DNA of 64,000 bases from contig OZ026533.1 of NCBI GenBank assembly GCA_964020055.1, positions 186,001 to 250,000 of the forward strand. Direction: 5' to 3'. The translations under genes were made by a program, and so were the position numbers. The notes below the pieces were generated by a model. The model searched no databases, was not told the DNA's origin, and worked only from the letters and a program-made list of their open reading frames with translations. This DNA is from G964020055 sp964020055 (GTDB lineage: Bacteria; Pseudomonadota; Alphaproteobacteria; WRAU01; Hepatincolaceae). Below are positions 37,221-46,850 of the stretch, piece after piece (the stretch's first letter is position 1; every line of letters starts with the position of its first letter).

Positions 37221-37553
37221 ATGAATACAGTAAAAATAAAATTTTTAACAGCAGATAATAAAGAATATATTGTTGATGCAAAAGTAGGAGAATCTGTTTT
37301 TGAAGCAGCTCATGATAACCATGTGCCATTGAAAGCATCTTGTGAGGGATCGTGTGCTTGCTCTACTTGTCATGTTATTTTAGAAGAAGACTTTTATGAT
37401 AATCTTCCTGAAGCAGAAGAAAAGGAAGAAGATATGTTAGATATGGCTTTTGGTCTTACAGCCACATCGCGTTTAGCATGTCAAATTATTGTTACAGAAG
37501 AATATGAAGGTAAAGTATTTAAAATACCTGCCAAAACTAGAAATATGGCTTAA
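37221..37553 (+). CDS. 2Fe-2S ferredoxin, adrenodoxin type (second copy)
   Basis: A 110-residue paralogue of the preceding gene, 59 bases downstream. Ligands are Cys41, Cys47, Cys50 and Cys87; a further Cys45 sits inside the loop (CEGSCACSTCH). The EDMLDMAFGL helix is identical between the copies, but the N-terminal half has drifted, so this is an old duplication, not a recent copy. It may have taken on a separate redox partner. GGAG lies ahead of the ATG. Confidence 0.93.
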   Translation: MNTVKIKFLTADNKEYIVDAKVGESVFEAAHDNHVPLKASCEGSCACSTCHVILEEDFYDNLPEAEEKEEDMLDMAFGLTATSRLACQIIVTEEYEGKVFKIPAKTRNMA

Positions 37554-37601
37554 TAATTATTAAAAATTTTCAAATATAATCAAATAATAGGTATATCTAA
37601 T

Positions 37602-37808
37602 ATGAAACTTACTTGGGAAAAAATATACGACATAGCTGCAGAATTAGAAGATAAACATGGAGAAGAAATTTCTGATGTGTATTCTATATTATTTACAGAC
37701 TTACATAAAATGGTAACTGAATTAGAAGATTTTTCCGATGATCCTGAACGCTCTTCAGAAGGTATATTAGAAGCTATTCAAAAAGCTTGGGCAGAAGAAA
37801 AAGAATAA
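37602..37808 (+). CDS. iscX: IscX (YfhJ) Fe-S assembly accessory protein
   Basis: Small acidic protein (68 residues) that binds IscS and tunes the rate of cluster assembly. The sequence WEKIYDIAAELED and the FTDLHKMV / DDPERSSEGILEAIQKAW segments are the IscX signature. It ends the isc genes; mlaE begins four bases after its stop, so the transcript continues. Confidence 0.9.
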   Translation: MKLTWEKIYDIAAELEDKHGEEISDVYSILFTDLHKMVTELEDFSDDPERSSEGILEAIQKAWAEEKE

Positions 37809-37812
37809 GTAT

Positions 37813-38595
37813 ATGACTAACATTTTAAATTTTATTAGTGCAATAGGTAGACAATTTATTTCAATTTTTGAGAAAATTGGCAGTAATGTTTTATTTATTT
37901 TGACTGTATTCAGTCATATTTTCAGAAAACCATTTTACTTTTCAAATTTTTTGAAACAGTTTAAAGAAATATTTTTTTTTTCAATCCCAATAGTTGGTTT
38001 AACATCTTTATTTACAGGTATGGTACTTGCTTTACAATCTTATTTAGGTTTTGGAGTATTAGGTGGTGAAAATGCTGTTGCAAGTATTGTTATATTATCT
38101 TTAACAAGAGAATTAGCGCCTGTTTTAACAGCATTGATGGTGTCAGGTAGAGTTGTATCTTCTATTGCCGCAGAAATAGGTACTATGCGGATTTCTCAGC
38201 AAATAGATGCATTATATACAATGAAAGTTCATCCTATAAAATTTTTAATAGTACCTAGAATTTTAGCTGGTTTACTATCTATGCCTTTGCTTGTATTTTT
38301 AGCTGATATAATGGGAATTTTAGGAGGATATTTAGCATCTATATCAAAATTAGGCTTTGACTCTGTTTATTATATTCAATGCACTGTAGATAAACTTTCT
38401 TATGATGATGTTTATTCAGGTCTAGTTAAAGCAGCAGTCTTTGGTTTTATAATAACATCTTTAGGTTGTTATTTTGGTTATAATACTAAAAATGGAGCTG
38501 ATGGTGTTGGTAAAAGTACAACAAACTCTGTTGTAGTATCTTGTATTTTAGTTTTTGTTGTAGACTATTTATTGACTTTGATGTTTTTCAAATAA
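37813..38595 (+). CDS. mlaE: MlaE-type lipid ABC transporter permease
   Basis: Inner-membrane permease of an Mla-type system that moves phospholipids between the membranes. The 260-residue protein has about five transmembrane segments and the MlaE hallmark (LTRELAPVLTALMVSGRV, then EIGTMRISQQIDAL). It follows iscX by four bases, so it probably shares the isc transcript, and is followed by its ATPase 17 bases later. A partner MlaC-like gene lies at 60406. Confidence 0.93.
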   Translation: MTNILNFISAIGRQFISIFEKIGSNVLFILTVFSHIFRKPFYFSNFLKQFKEIFFFSIPIVGLTSLFTGMVLALQSYLGFGVLGGENAVASIVILSLTRELAPVLTALMVSGRVVSSIAAEIGTMRISQQIDALYTMKVHPIKFLIVPRILAGLLSMPLLVFLADIMGILGGYLASISKLGFDSVYYIQCTVDKLSYDDVYSGLVKAAVFGFIITSLGCYFGYNTKNGADGVGKSTTNSVVVSCILVFVVDYLLTLMFFK

Positions 38596-38612
38596 AATTA
38601 AATGAGAATAAT

Positions 38613-39359
38613 ATGAAAAATAATGTTGTCATAGATGTTAGAAATGTTAGTAAATCTTTTGGTTCCAACAAAGTACTAGATGATATAACTTTTCAAGTAG
38701 AACAAGCAGATAAGTATGTCATTCTAGGAAAATCAGGAACAGGAAAGTCAGTTCTTTTGAAAATTATGTTAGGTTTGTTACATGCCAATAATGGAAATGT
38801 AATTTTAAATGGCCATGATATATCAAATAAATCTTTAGATGATATAATGAAAATAGATTTGTCTATTGGAATGTTATTTCAATTTTCAGCTTTGTTTGAT
38901 AGTTTGACGGTTAAAGATAATGTTTTATTTTCATTATTATATAAAAATCACAATTATAATAAACAAAAACTATTAGATATAGCAGTTGAAAATTTAGAGC
39001 ATGTAGGTTTGACTGCAGATATTTTAGATAAGTCACCAGCTTCTTTATCAGGTGGAATGCAGAAGCGTGTAGCTTTAGCAAGATTATTGGTTATGAAACC
39101 GAAAATATTATTTTTTGATGAACCAACTTCTGGTTTAGATCCAGTTACATCAATGTCTATTGCAAAATTAATTAATTATACAACAAATTATTTACAAGCA
39201 ACTTCAGTAATAATAACTCATGATATGAAAGTTGTTGATTTAATAGCTAATAAGGTTATGTTATTAAATGGTTCTAAAATTGGTTTTTTTGGTTCTATAT
39301 CGGATTTTCAAAAGACAGACAATACAATTGTAAGAAACTTTGTAAATGGTGAACAATAA
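38613..39359 (+). CDS. mlaF: MlaF-type lipid ABC transporter ATPase
   Basis: ATP-binding subunit paired with MlaE. From ATG 38613 it has 248 residues with Walker A GKSGTGKS, signature LSGGMQKR and Walker B ILFFDEP. The open frame begins upstream at 38541, inside mlaE, but the internal ATG 17 bases after the mlaE stop (weak GAGAAT site ahead) gives the family N-terminus. The last bases overlap the next gene by 14 bases. Confidence 0.93.
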   Translation: MKNNVVIDVRNVSKSFGSNKVLDDITFQVEQADKYVILGKSGTGKSVLLKIMLGLLHANNGNVILNGHDISNKSLDDIMKIDLSIGMLFQFSALFDSLTVKDNVLFSLLYKNHNYNKQKLLDIAVENLEHVGLTADILDKSPASLSGGMQKRVALARLLVMKPKILFFDEPTSGLDPVTSMSIAKLINYTTNYLQATSVIITHDMKVVDLIANKVMLLNGSKIGFFGSISDFQKTDNTIVRNFVNGEQ

Positions 39360-42213
39360 AATTAAAATATCTACAAATAAAAAAATAAAATTACCAAATA
39401 TATTATTTTTAGTTGCAGGGAATAATCATATTGTATATCAAGATTTAAAATTGCATCGAACTACTTTGAATATACGTTCGTTAGGAGCTATTTCTAGATC
39501 TACATTAATAATTGTTTGTAATAAAAAAAGTATATTAAATTTTTCTTCTGAAGCTCAAGAAAGGAATTTAATAGATGTACTTGATTTATTTATTCTATTA
39601 TACCCAACTGCTTTGTGTTCCCCTTCTATACATTCGATATATAAATTTTTATTAGAAATAAATAAAATAAAAACTGAGAATGAACATAAGATTATTACTA
39701 AATTATTACATACTAAAAATTTAGAAGAAAGACAATTTTTAGAATTAGATTGTTTGATAAGAATTTACGAGATTTTATTAGATAAAATTATAGATTTAAC
39801 TAATCAAGACTCAGATTTCCTAGACTTGATTTCTTATGTTTCAGTCGATAATTGGAATTGGAGTAAAATTTTATCATATTACTTAACATTTATAGATAAA
39901 CCTAAAAACAAGAAAATAAATATATGGGAAGCGATCGAAGATAGAGAAGATGAAGAAGATCAAAGCTTATTCAAAAATCCAGATATAACAACAAAAAATA
40001 TATCTAATGAAAAAGTTATAGAGAAATTAAAATGTATAACTAAATCATTAGGTAATCCAAGAGATGAACAAACTATTTATTGTCTTGAAGTAATAAAAAA
40101 ATTAAATATAGAGAACCTAACAGATAGTATAAATTCAAATACTAATGATAATCATATAACTAATATCTTATTAGCAGAGGCTGGAACAGGGGTTGGGAAA
40201 ACATTAGCATATTGTTCGTCTATTTTAGCTTTTATAGAAGAAAACCCAATGCAGCAAGTAGTTATTTCTACATATTCTAAAGTTTTACAAAAACAAGTTT
40301 ATAATGTGCTAAAAAATTCTTTCAATCAAGAGAATACTTTTAAAGAAAAAGTAACTTTAGTCAAAGGAGTAAATAATTATATTTGTTTGCTTAATTATGA
40401 ATATTTATTAGCAAATCCCAATGTACTAGGTGAAAGTAGATTATTTATTGCTGTAATTTCCCGTTGGGTTATAGAAAATAAAGAAGGAGATATAATAGGG
40501 GGTAATATAAGTTCTTTAATATATATGATGTTTCCCAATAAGTTTTTTAATTATCTATTAAATAAAAGAGAAGAATGTATTTATAGTAGATGTAAACATT
40601 TTAAAAAATGTTTTATTATGAGAAATAAGATAGATATCAAAAAAGCTAATATCATTATTTCAAATCATAGTCTGACTCTTTTATCAGATGGCTTCAACGT
40701 CAAAAATATAGTATTTGATGAAGCACATAATTTATTCAACACAGCAGATGATGTATATTCTTATGAAATATCTATAAAAGAATTTTTGAATATCAGATAT
40801 TTCATACATGGAACATCTAACTCAAGAAAATCTAATAGTAGCTTAAATGGCATTAAGCAAAGATTACATATACTTTTGAATCGAGTTGAAAATACGATAA
40901 CAGAAGATAGTATACATATTCATGAAGAAATAGATTTAGAAATTAAAGATTATTTAAATTTATTTTTAAATGAAACAGAAAATTTACCTGATTTTAAATC
41001 TTTAGATAATATTCTAAGACATTCACCTTCTAATATTTTTGAAGATTTTTTTCATAAACTATATTTACATATTCTAGAAAACACTTCAGATATAAATAAA
41101 AAATATACTCAAGAAATTCTGATAAGCAATCATATCTTAAATGATCAACTTAAACAAAGTATTGAAACATTAAAATTATCACTACAAAAAATTATAAATA
41201 TTTCTTCATATTTATTAAATGCGATAGATAAAAAAATTGTTCATCTTTCAGAAGATGAAGAAAAATCTTTTTTATTTTTCAAAGGATCATTTGAAACTAT
41301 TTGTGTTTCAAAATTTACAAATTTTTTATCTATGCTTTATGAAATAGAAGAGCCAGAAGATTTATACATATATAGATTTTTATGCATAAAAGATAAAGCA
41401 ATAGAAGTTGATATAGCGTATAGTAAAAATTACATAAATCCAATGCTTCCATTAAACATAAATATGTTTGCTAGGTTGAATTCTCTTGTTTTAACATCTG
41501 CAACATTAGCGGCAAATAAATTAGTAGTTGAAAATAAAAATGAATATTTAAATAAAAAGTTTGGTTTAAATTTTTTAGATAATGCTAATATAAGTTATTT
41601 GCATTTAAAGTCTCCTTTTGATTATAAAAATAATAGCAAAATCATAATAACTAAAGCACCAAAAGAAACTATAAATTTTTCCGGCGTGCTTTCTAAGATT
41701 TTAGATGCAAGTAATGGTGGAGCATTGTGTTTATTTACTTCTATCGAAAGATTAAAAAACGTTTATGATTGTACAAATAACTTAATGAAAGAAAGTCATA
41801 TAAACATCTATGCACAACATTCGAAAAATCAAAGTATTGTTAATTTATTAGATATGTTCAAAGATGATATAAACAGTTGTATGTTAGGAACAGATGCAGC
41901 ACGAGATGGAATAGATATTCCAGGTAACTCTTTGAGAATGGTGCTATTTGAAAAAACTCCTTGGCCTAAAAGAGATATATTGTTAAAAATAAGAACTCAA
42001 AAATTAGGTATGATTTTTCATGATGATATTGTTGTACAAAATTTAAAACAAGCTTTTGGTCGGTTAATAAGAACTAAAAATGATAATGGGATATTTATAA
42101 TATTAGATACCTCTGTACCAAGTAAATTTCTTGCAAATTTTAGTGAAGATATAGAAATTAATAAATTAGAATGGCATGAGACTATAAGTTTTGTTAATAA
42201 ATTTTTTAATTAA
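39346..42213 (+). CDS. DinG-family Fe-S helicase
   Basis: Superfamily 2 XPD-like DNA helicase of 955 residues. The Walker A AEAGTGVGKT (277-286), a DEAH box (458-461 in VFDEAHN) and four cysteines for a 4Fe-4S cluster (Cys347, Cys411, Cys416, Cys422; CIYSRCKHFKKC) are present, with the C-terminal motif VI DGIDIPGNSLRMVLFEK and QAFGRLIRT. The first 270 residues are an unidentified extension. The gene starts within mlaF (14-base overlap), so it is translationally coupled. DinG or YoaA identity is not resolved. Confidence 0.88.
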   Translation: MVNNKIKISTNKKIKLPNILFLVAGNNHIVYQDLKLHRTTLNIRSLGAISRSTLIIVCNKKSILNFSSEAQERNLIDVLDLFILLYPTALCSPSIHSIYKFLLEINKIKTENEHKIITKLLHTKNLEERQFLELDCLIRIYEILLDKIIDLTNQDSDFLDLISYVSVDNWNWSKILSYYLTFIDKPKNKKINIWEAIEDREDEEDQSLFKNPDITTKNISNEKVIEKLKCITKSLGNPRDEQTIYCLEVIKKLNIENLTDSINSNTNDNHITNILLAEAGTGVGKTLAYCSSILAFIEENPMQQVVISTYSKVLQKQVYNVLKNSFNQENTFKEKVTLVKGVNNYICLLNYEYLLANPNVLGESRLFIAVISRWVIENKEGDIIGGNISSLIYMMFPNKFFNYLLNKREECIYSRCKHFKKCFIMRNKIDIKKANIIISNHSLTLLSDGFNVKNIVFDEAHNLFNTADDVYSYEISIKEFLNIRYFIHGTSNSRKSNSSLNGIKQRLHILLNRVENTITEDSIHIHEEIDLEIKDYLNLFLNETENLPDFKSLDNILRHSPSNIFEDFFHKLYLHILENTSDINKKYTQEILISNHILNDQLKQSIETLKLSLQKIINISSYLLNAIDKKIVHLSEDEEKSFLFFKGSFETICVSKFTNFLSMLYEIEEPEDLYIYRFLCIKDKAIEVDIAYSKNYINPMLPLNINMFARLNSLVLTSATLAANKLVVENKNEYLNKKFGLNFLDNANISYLHLKSPFDYKNNSKIIITKAPKETINFSGVLSKILDASNGGALCLFTSIERLKNVYDCTNNLMKESHINIYAQHSKNQSIVNLLDMFKDDINSCMLGTDAARDGIDIPGNSLRMVLFEKTPWPKRDILLKIRTQKLGMIFHDDIVVQNLKQAFGRLIRTKNDNGIFIILDTSVPSKFLANFSEDIEINKLEWHETISFVNKFFN

Positions 42214-42335
42214 AAAATTATTATTATTGAATTTTTAGTATCAATTTTAATATTTATATATAATAAAAGATCATTTTAAGGTATCTTATAATATCATGAA
42301 GTATTATTGTTTATAAAAGTGGATGTAGAAAAACT

Positions 42336-45300
42336 ATGCGTTATTTGATGTTTTTTATCTTTTTTGTAAGTTGTGTTTTTTCTTTAACTACAGCTTTGCT
42401 TGCAGATGCACAATCAGAATGTGGTATAGAAGGAAGTTTGTGTATATCATCAAATGGAGTAACTCAAGATCAAACTTATGATTTTCCTACCTCGTATCCT
42501 AAATTAACTTTTATAGGTGGAGATTCAAATAATAAATTAGAATATTCATATTTGAATACAACTTTGCGTTTTAATCAGGGTTCTATTTTTACAATCAAAA
42601 ATAGCATTAAACTTGATTTTAAAAATTCACGTATATTCCAAAACTCATCAAATAATCAATTAACAATATTAAATGAACAGTCTTCATCTGCCAATGTTGA
42701 TTTAAATATATCTAATGGTTCAAATGTTAGTTTTGGAACTATAAAAGCTAATAATGATGATAAAACCATTAATTTTACAATGTCTATACAAGATAGTATA
42801 GCTAATATAGATCAAATTGATTTTTTTTCAAAAAATAAATATGTAAAGATAAACATCACTAATAAAGAAGTAGGAGATGCAAAAAATACATTAATTATTA
42901 ATGGTAAAGATAAAGATTTCTCAGGAACAAGTAGAAAAGTATCTTTGCTAGGTAATTTTCAAAGCTTCAACGCAACCAATGCTAACATAACAATTGGAGG
43001 AGATATTATTGGTTCTATAACTTCTTTGACATTAACAGGAAGTAAATTGTTATTTAAAGATGGTGCAGATTATAAATTAGGTGGGCTTTTTTTTGGTGAT
43101 AGCCCTAGTTTCGACCGTAATCAAGGTGGTTTAAATACAAGTTTGTCTTTGAGCAAAGAAAGCATTTTCAAAATGGAAAAAGGTGAAATCACTTGGAAAG
43201 TTTCAACATCAACAATTACAGGTAACAGTGAATTTATTGCAGATAGTATATATTTCAATTCTGCTATAGGAACATTTAATATGACACTAGGTTTAGAAAA
43301 ATCACAAGATGATACTAGTAAATTCAAAGCTAATTTACTAAAATTCAATAAAAGTTCTACTCCGCTAATTACATTTAATGTAAAGGTATCACAAAAATCT
43401 TCTTTTATAGTTGATAAATTAGATTTATCTGAAGTAGAGTGGGGAAATTCAAATGATACAGTTGATAAATCTTATTTTCAAGTTCAGGTTGCTAAAGATG
43501 CAAAGTTTTATGTAAAAGAATTGATAATAGGTCCTGAAAAATTTGTATCAAATAAAAGCTATGGTTCATATTTCAAATTTCCAGCTTCAACATTAGAATT
43601 TAAAAAAATTACTTTTATGCAAAATAACTTTTTTAGAATTATTAATGAGAATCAAGAGCAAGCATCAATATTAAAGGTAGAAGATATAGATTTTACATCT
43701 AATACAGATGCTACTAAAGGAGCTGGTAATACTACAGGTGAAGTATTGATAGATTTTAAATACAATACACTAGAAGTCAAAAATTTCACAATAAAAAGTG
43801 TATCTACTACAAATATCAAGTTACAACAATCTGAAATTAAAGCAGATATATTTAAATCTCTAGGTACAGGGTTTAAAATTACAGGTGATGGTTTTTCAAG
43901 TTTTGAGGCAAACACATTAACAACAGTAGACTCTGACACAACAGGTGCAGGAACTATAATTGATAATATGAAAAATTTCATCGTTAAAAATAGGTTAACA
44001 GCATCAGGTAAATTTACAGTACAAAATAACAGTATAGTTAATATATCAAACTGGGAAGGAAGAGAAGTTTATATCAATATTACAGGTAATTCAACTTTAA
44101 ATTTAAATTCAAATAATAGTTCTTTAATGTTAAAAGAAACAGGAACTCCTATAAATATTGATCAGGGGTCTACCTTAAATATCTTTGCTAATAAAGCATT
44201 TAATACTGATATGAATAAAAATAATATTAAAGCAATTAATAGAGGGGTTTTAGAAATAAGAGGATCTGATAATACCTTTAATCAAATTGATAATGAAGGG
44301 GGAATATTTCGTATTAGGTTTGCTGATAGCTCATCTCTGAAAAATACAGGAGTTATAAAAAAACTTTTTAATAGAAATATTGAAGATAGAAGAGGTAAGG
44401 TAGAACTATATGATAAAGCTTATGTAGAAGATATAGAAAACTCAGGAGATTTGAATGTTTTTGGACAAGTTAAAATAGATAAATTCAAACAGCAAGATCA
44501 AGATGCCAACAATAAAGCATATTTAATATTCAATATTTTAAAGTCTGATAACACAACTACATTAACTTTAAAAGAAACCCCAGACTGGAACAAAAGAATT
44601 AAACTTAATTTGCTAGATACTTCTATTTTATTACCAGGTAGTAAAAACCGTTTTGATTTATTAGTAAGCAAAGGGCAATCTATGACTGAAGGTGAGTTAC
44701 AAAATAATGAGCTATTTACATATATTCCAGCTTGGTTAAAGACTAATAGAGGAATTGAAAAAAAGGATGGCACAGAAACAGTGTGGGTTAATATAGAAAG
44801 ATTAACAAATTTTGAATCTTTGATAGAATCTTCAACAGGTATACAAAAATCTGCAAGATCAATAGCTAAAAAAATAGATGAGATTGTACAAGAAGATAAA
44901 GTGACAGAAAATATTCAAGGCTTGATCAATGCATTAGATAAAAACTCTAAATCTGATGCTTGTACTATTAATGAGAAAGATAAGATTTCTGAATATATAT
45001 ATAAAGCTGCAAATGCCGAAACTTTAGCAGCAAAACAAGAAGCAATAAATTCTTTGAAAGCATCTAAATGTTTAGATAAACTAGCAGCAAATATGAATAA
45101 ATTATCTCCAATAAATAACTCAATATTTACAAATATTTTACATAATGAAGCCTCAAAAGTTTTATCAATGATATCTAATGAAACTAAAATGTATAATGGA
45201 CTTGGAGATTATTATGTTTGGACAAATAATAACTTTTCTTACAATTCACTAGCTAATAATAATGAAATATCAGGATATAGCGGTTTTTCAAACTTACTTG

Positions 45301-46052
45301 AAATAGGAATTACTGGTAGTTTCAGGGAAGGTATAAACATGACTGGAGCTTTAGGGTTTACTTTGAGTAATTTGAAATCTAATGAAAAAAATTATGATTC
45401 AAATTTGTTTGGTGCAAATATAGCATTAGCAGTAGGCTATATAACTAGATCTTATTATGTAACTTTAAATACTACTTATCTTTTAGGTTTCTTTAATAAT
45501 AAAAGATATATAGATTTTTTAGATAATGGTAATGTTGCTACATCAAGTGCAAATATACATTCACTAGCAATAAAAGCAGAAGTAGGAACAGAATATGATA
45601 TTTCTAAATCAGTTTCAATAAACCCTAATACATTTGTTACATTAACTACTGTAATAGGATCTGGATTTAAAGAAAAAGACTCTTCTGCATCATTAGAACA
45701 TAAATGGTTTGCAACAATGATACCAGAGTTTGGAGTTAATGTAGATGCTACATATGAAAAATTAATATCTAGATTTTTTGCTATAGATAATGTATTTTTC
45801 AAAACTAATTTATCTTTAGGGGTTTCTGGGTTATATAGACCAGCAATTAATACTTCTTTTAATTTTGTAGGAACAAATACATCACCAATAAAAATAACAT
45901 CTGATTCTTTATTTTCATTTGGTTTACAAGGTGGTATAAGTACAAGTTTATATAAAGGCAATCATGAATTTAACATTTATGTTAATACAAAAATAGGAAC
46001 AAAATTATATAATAATTATTCCTTAGGGTTGATTTATAGGTATTCATTTTAA
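42336..46052 (+). CDS. Autotransporter (type Va) surface protein
   Basis: A 1238-residue protein with an N-terminal export signal (MRYLMFFIFFVSCVFSLT ...), a long passenger of short repeating beta-rungs with Asn/Ser/Thr/Lys bias (about 28-880), a Cys-paired helical linker (about 885-940), and a C-terminal beta-barrel translocator (about 955-1238) ending in YRYSF. This is the architecture of autotransporters, including the Sca/OmpA-B surface antigens of Rickettsiales that contact host cells. Passenger function is unknown. An ATAAAAG-type leader with no strong ribosome site precedes it. Confidence 0.87.
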   Translation: MRYLMFFIFFVSCVFSLTTALLADAQSECGIEGSLCISSNGVTQDQTYDFPTSYPKLTFIGGDSNNKLEYSYLNTTLRFNQGSIFTIKNSIKLDFKNSRIFQNSSNNQLTILNEQSSSANVDLNISNGSNVSFGTIKANNDDKTINFTMSIQDSIANIDQIDFFSKNKYVKINITNKEVGDAKNTLIINGKDKDFSGTSRKVSLLGNFQSFNATNANITIGGDIIGSITSLTLTGSKLLFKDGADYKLGGLFFGDSPSFDRNQGGLNTSLSLSKESIFKMEKGEITWKVSTSTITGNSEFIADSIYFNSAIGTFNMTLGLEKSQDDTSKFKANLLKFNKSSTPLITFNVKVSQKSSFIVDKLDLSEVEWGNSNDTVDKSYFQVQVAKDAKFYVKELIIGPEKFVSNKSYGSYFKFPASTLEFKKITFMQNNFFRIINENQEQASILKVEDIDFTSNTDATKGAGNTTGEVLIDFKYNTLEVKNFTIKSVSTTNIKLQQSEIKADIFKSLGTGFKITGDGFSSFEANTLTTVDSDTTGAGTIIDNMKNFIVKNRLTASGKFTVQNNSIVNISNWEGREVYINITGNSTLNLNSNNSSLMLKETGTPINIDQGSTLNIFANKAFNTDMNKNNIKAINRGVLEIRGSDNTFNQIDNEGGIFRIRFADSSSLKNTGVIKKLFNRNIEDRRGKVELYDKAYVEDIENSGDLNVFGQVKIDKFKQQDQDANNKAYLIFNILKSDNTTTLTLKETPDWNKRIKLNLLDTSILLPGSKNRFDLLVSKGQSMTEGELQNNELFTYIPAWLKTNRGIEKKDGTETVWVNIERLTNFESLIESSTGIQKSARSIAKKIDEIVQEDKVTENIQGLINALDKNSKSDACTINEKDKISEYIYKAANAETLAAKQEAINSLKASKCLDKLAANMNKLSPINNSIFTNILHNEASKVLSMISNETKMYNGLGDYYVWTNNNFSYNSLANNNEISGYSGFSNLLEIGITGSFREGINMTGALGFTLSNLKSNEKNYDSNLFGANIALAVGYITRSYYVTLNTTYLLGFFNNKRYIDFLDNGNVATSSANIHSLAIKAEVGTEYDISKSVSINPNTFVTLTTVIGSGFKEKDSSASLEHKWFATMIPEFGVNVDATYEKLISRFFAIDNVFFKTNLSLGVSGLYRPAINTSFNFVGTNTSPIKITSDSLFSFGLQGGISTSLYKGNHEFNIYVNTKIGTKLYNNYSLGLIYRYSF

Positions 46053-46072
46053 AAAAATATAAGTAGTGAGAT

Positions 46073-46765
46073 ATGGTAAAAAAATCTTATGGTAAAATAA
46101 GAAGCCAAAAAAAGCAATCTATAGATGCAAAAAAAGTAAAAAAACTTTCTTCTCAAATGTGGGTTAGAAGACAGCTAAATGATGTTTATGTTCAAGCCGC
46201 AAAGAAGGAAGGTTATTATGCTAGATCTGCATATAAATTAATAGAAATCAATGATAAATATAAAATTATAAAACCTAAAAGCAGAATAATAGATTTGGGA
46301 GCAGCTCCAGGTGGTTGGTCACAGGTTGTATCAAAAATTATAGGTAGTAATCCAGAAAGTCAATTGATCGCTGTAGATTTATTAGATATTAAGTTTGTAA
46401 AAAATGCTTATAATATAAAAGGAGATTTTACAGATCCCGAGATAATCAAAAGTATTTATGAAACATTAAATAATAATAAAGTATTTTCTGTGTTAAGTGA
46501 TATGGCACCAAATACGACAGGTTATAAGTCATTAGATCATTTCAAAATTATTAATTTAGTAGAAATAGCATATAATTTCGCAATATCAATATTAGAAGAA
46601 GGGGGCAGCTTTGTAGCCAAAGTTTTTCAAGGTGGTACAGAAAAAAATCTACTTGCACAGATAAAACAAAACTTTAAAGAAGTTCATCATTTTAAACCTC
46701 CAGCTTCAAGGAAAGAATCTAAAGAGTTGTATTTAGTGGCTAAAGGTTTTAAATCTAAAAATTAA
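46073..46765 (+). CDS. rlmE: 23S rRNA 2'-O-ribose methyltransferase RlmE (FtsJ)
   Basis: Methylates U2552 of 23S rRNA at a late stage of 50S assembly. The 230-residue protein has the SAM-binding LGAAPGGWSQV, the IAVDLLDI acidic loop, SDMAPNTTG and the AKVFQGG motif; these hold the K-D-K-E catalytic set. An extra basic N-terminus of about 35 residues is present. It lies 20 bases after the autotransporter and is followed by the terminator at 46789. Confidence 0.95.
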   Translation: MVKKSYGKIRSQKKQSIDAKKVKKLSSQMWVRRQLNDVYVQAAKKEGYYARSAYKLIEINDKYKIIKPKSRIIDLGAAPGGWSQVVSKIIGSNPESQLIAVDLLDIKFVKNAYNIKGDFTDPEIIKSIYETLNNNKVFSVLSDMAPNTTGYKSLDHFKIINLVEIAYNFAISILEEGGSFVAKVFQGGTEKNLLAQIKQNFKEVHHFKPPASRKESKELYLVAKGFKSKN

Positions 46766-46788
46766 TTTTGATATAAATTAAAATATAA

Positions 46789-46830
46789 AAAAAATCCCCT
46801 AATAAATGTATGTTTGTTAGGGGATTTTTT
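46789..46830. terminator. Bidirectional terminator between rlmE and the beta-barrel genes
   Basis: AAAAAATCCCCTAA (46789-46802) and TTAGGGGATTTTTT (46817-46830) form a long perfect stem with T-runs on both strands. It ends rlmE rightward and the beta-barrel gene leftward. Confidence 0.88.
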
Positions 46831-46850
46831 ACAAAATAACTAGTTAGTTA

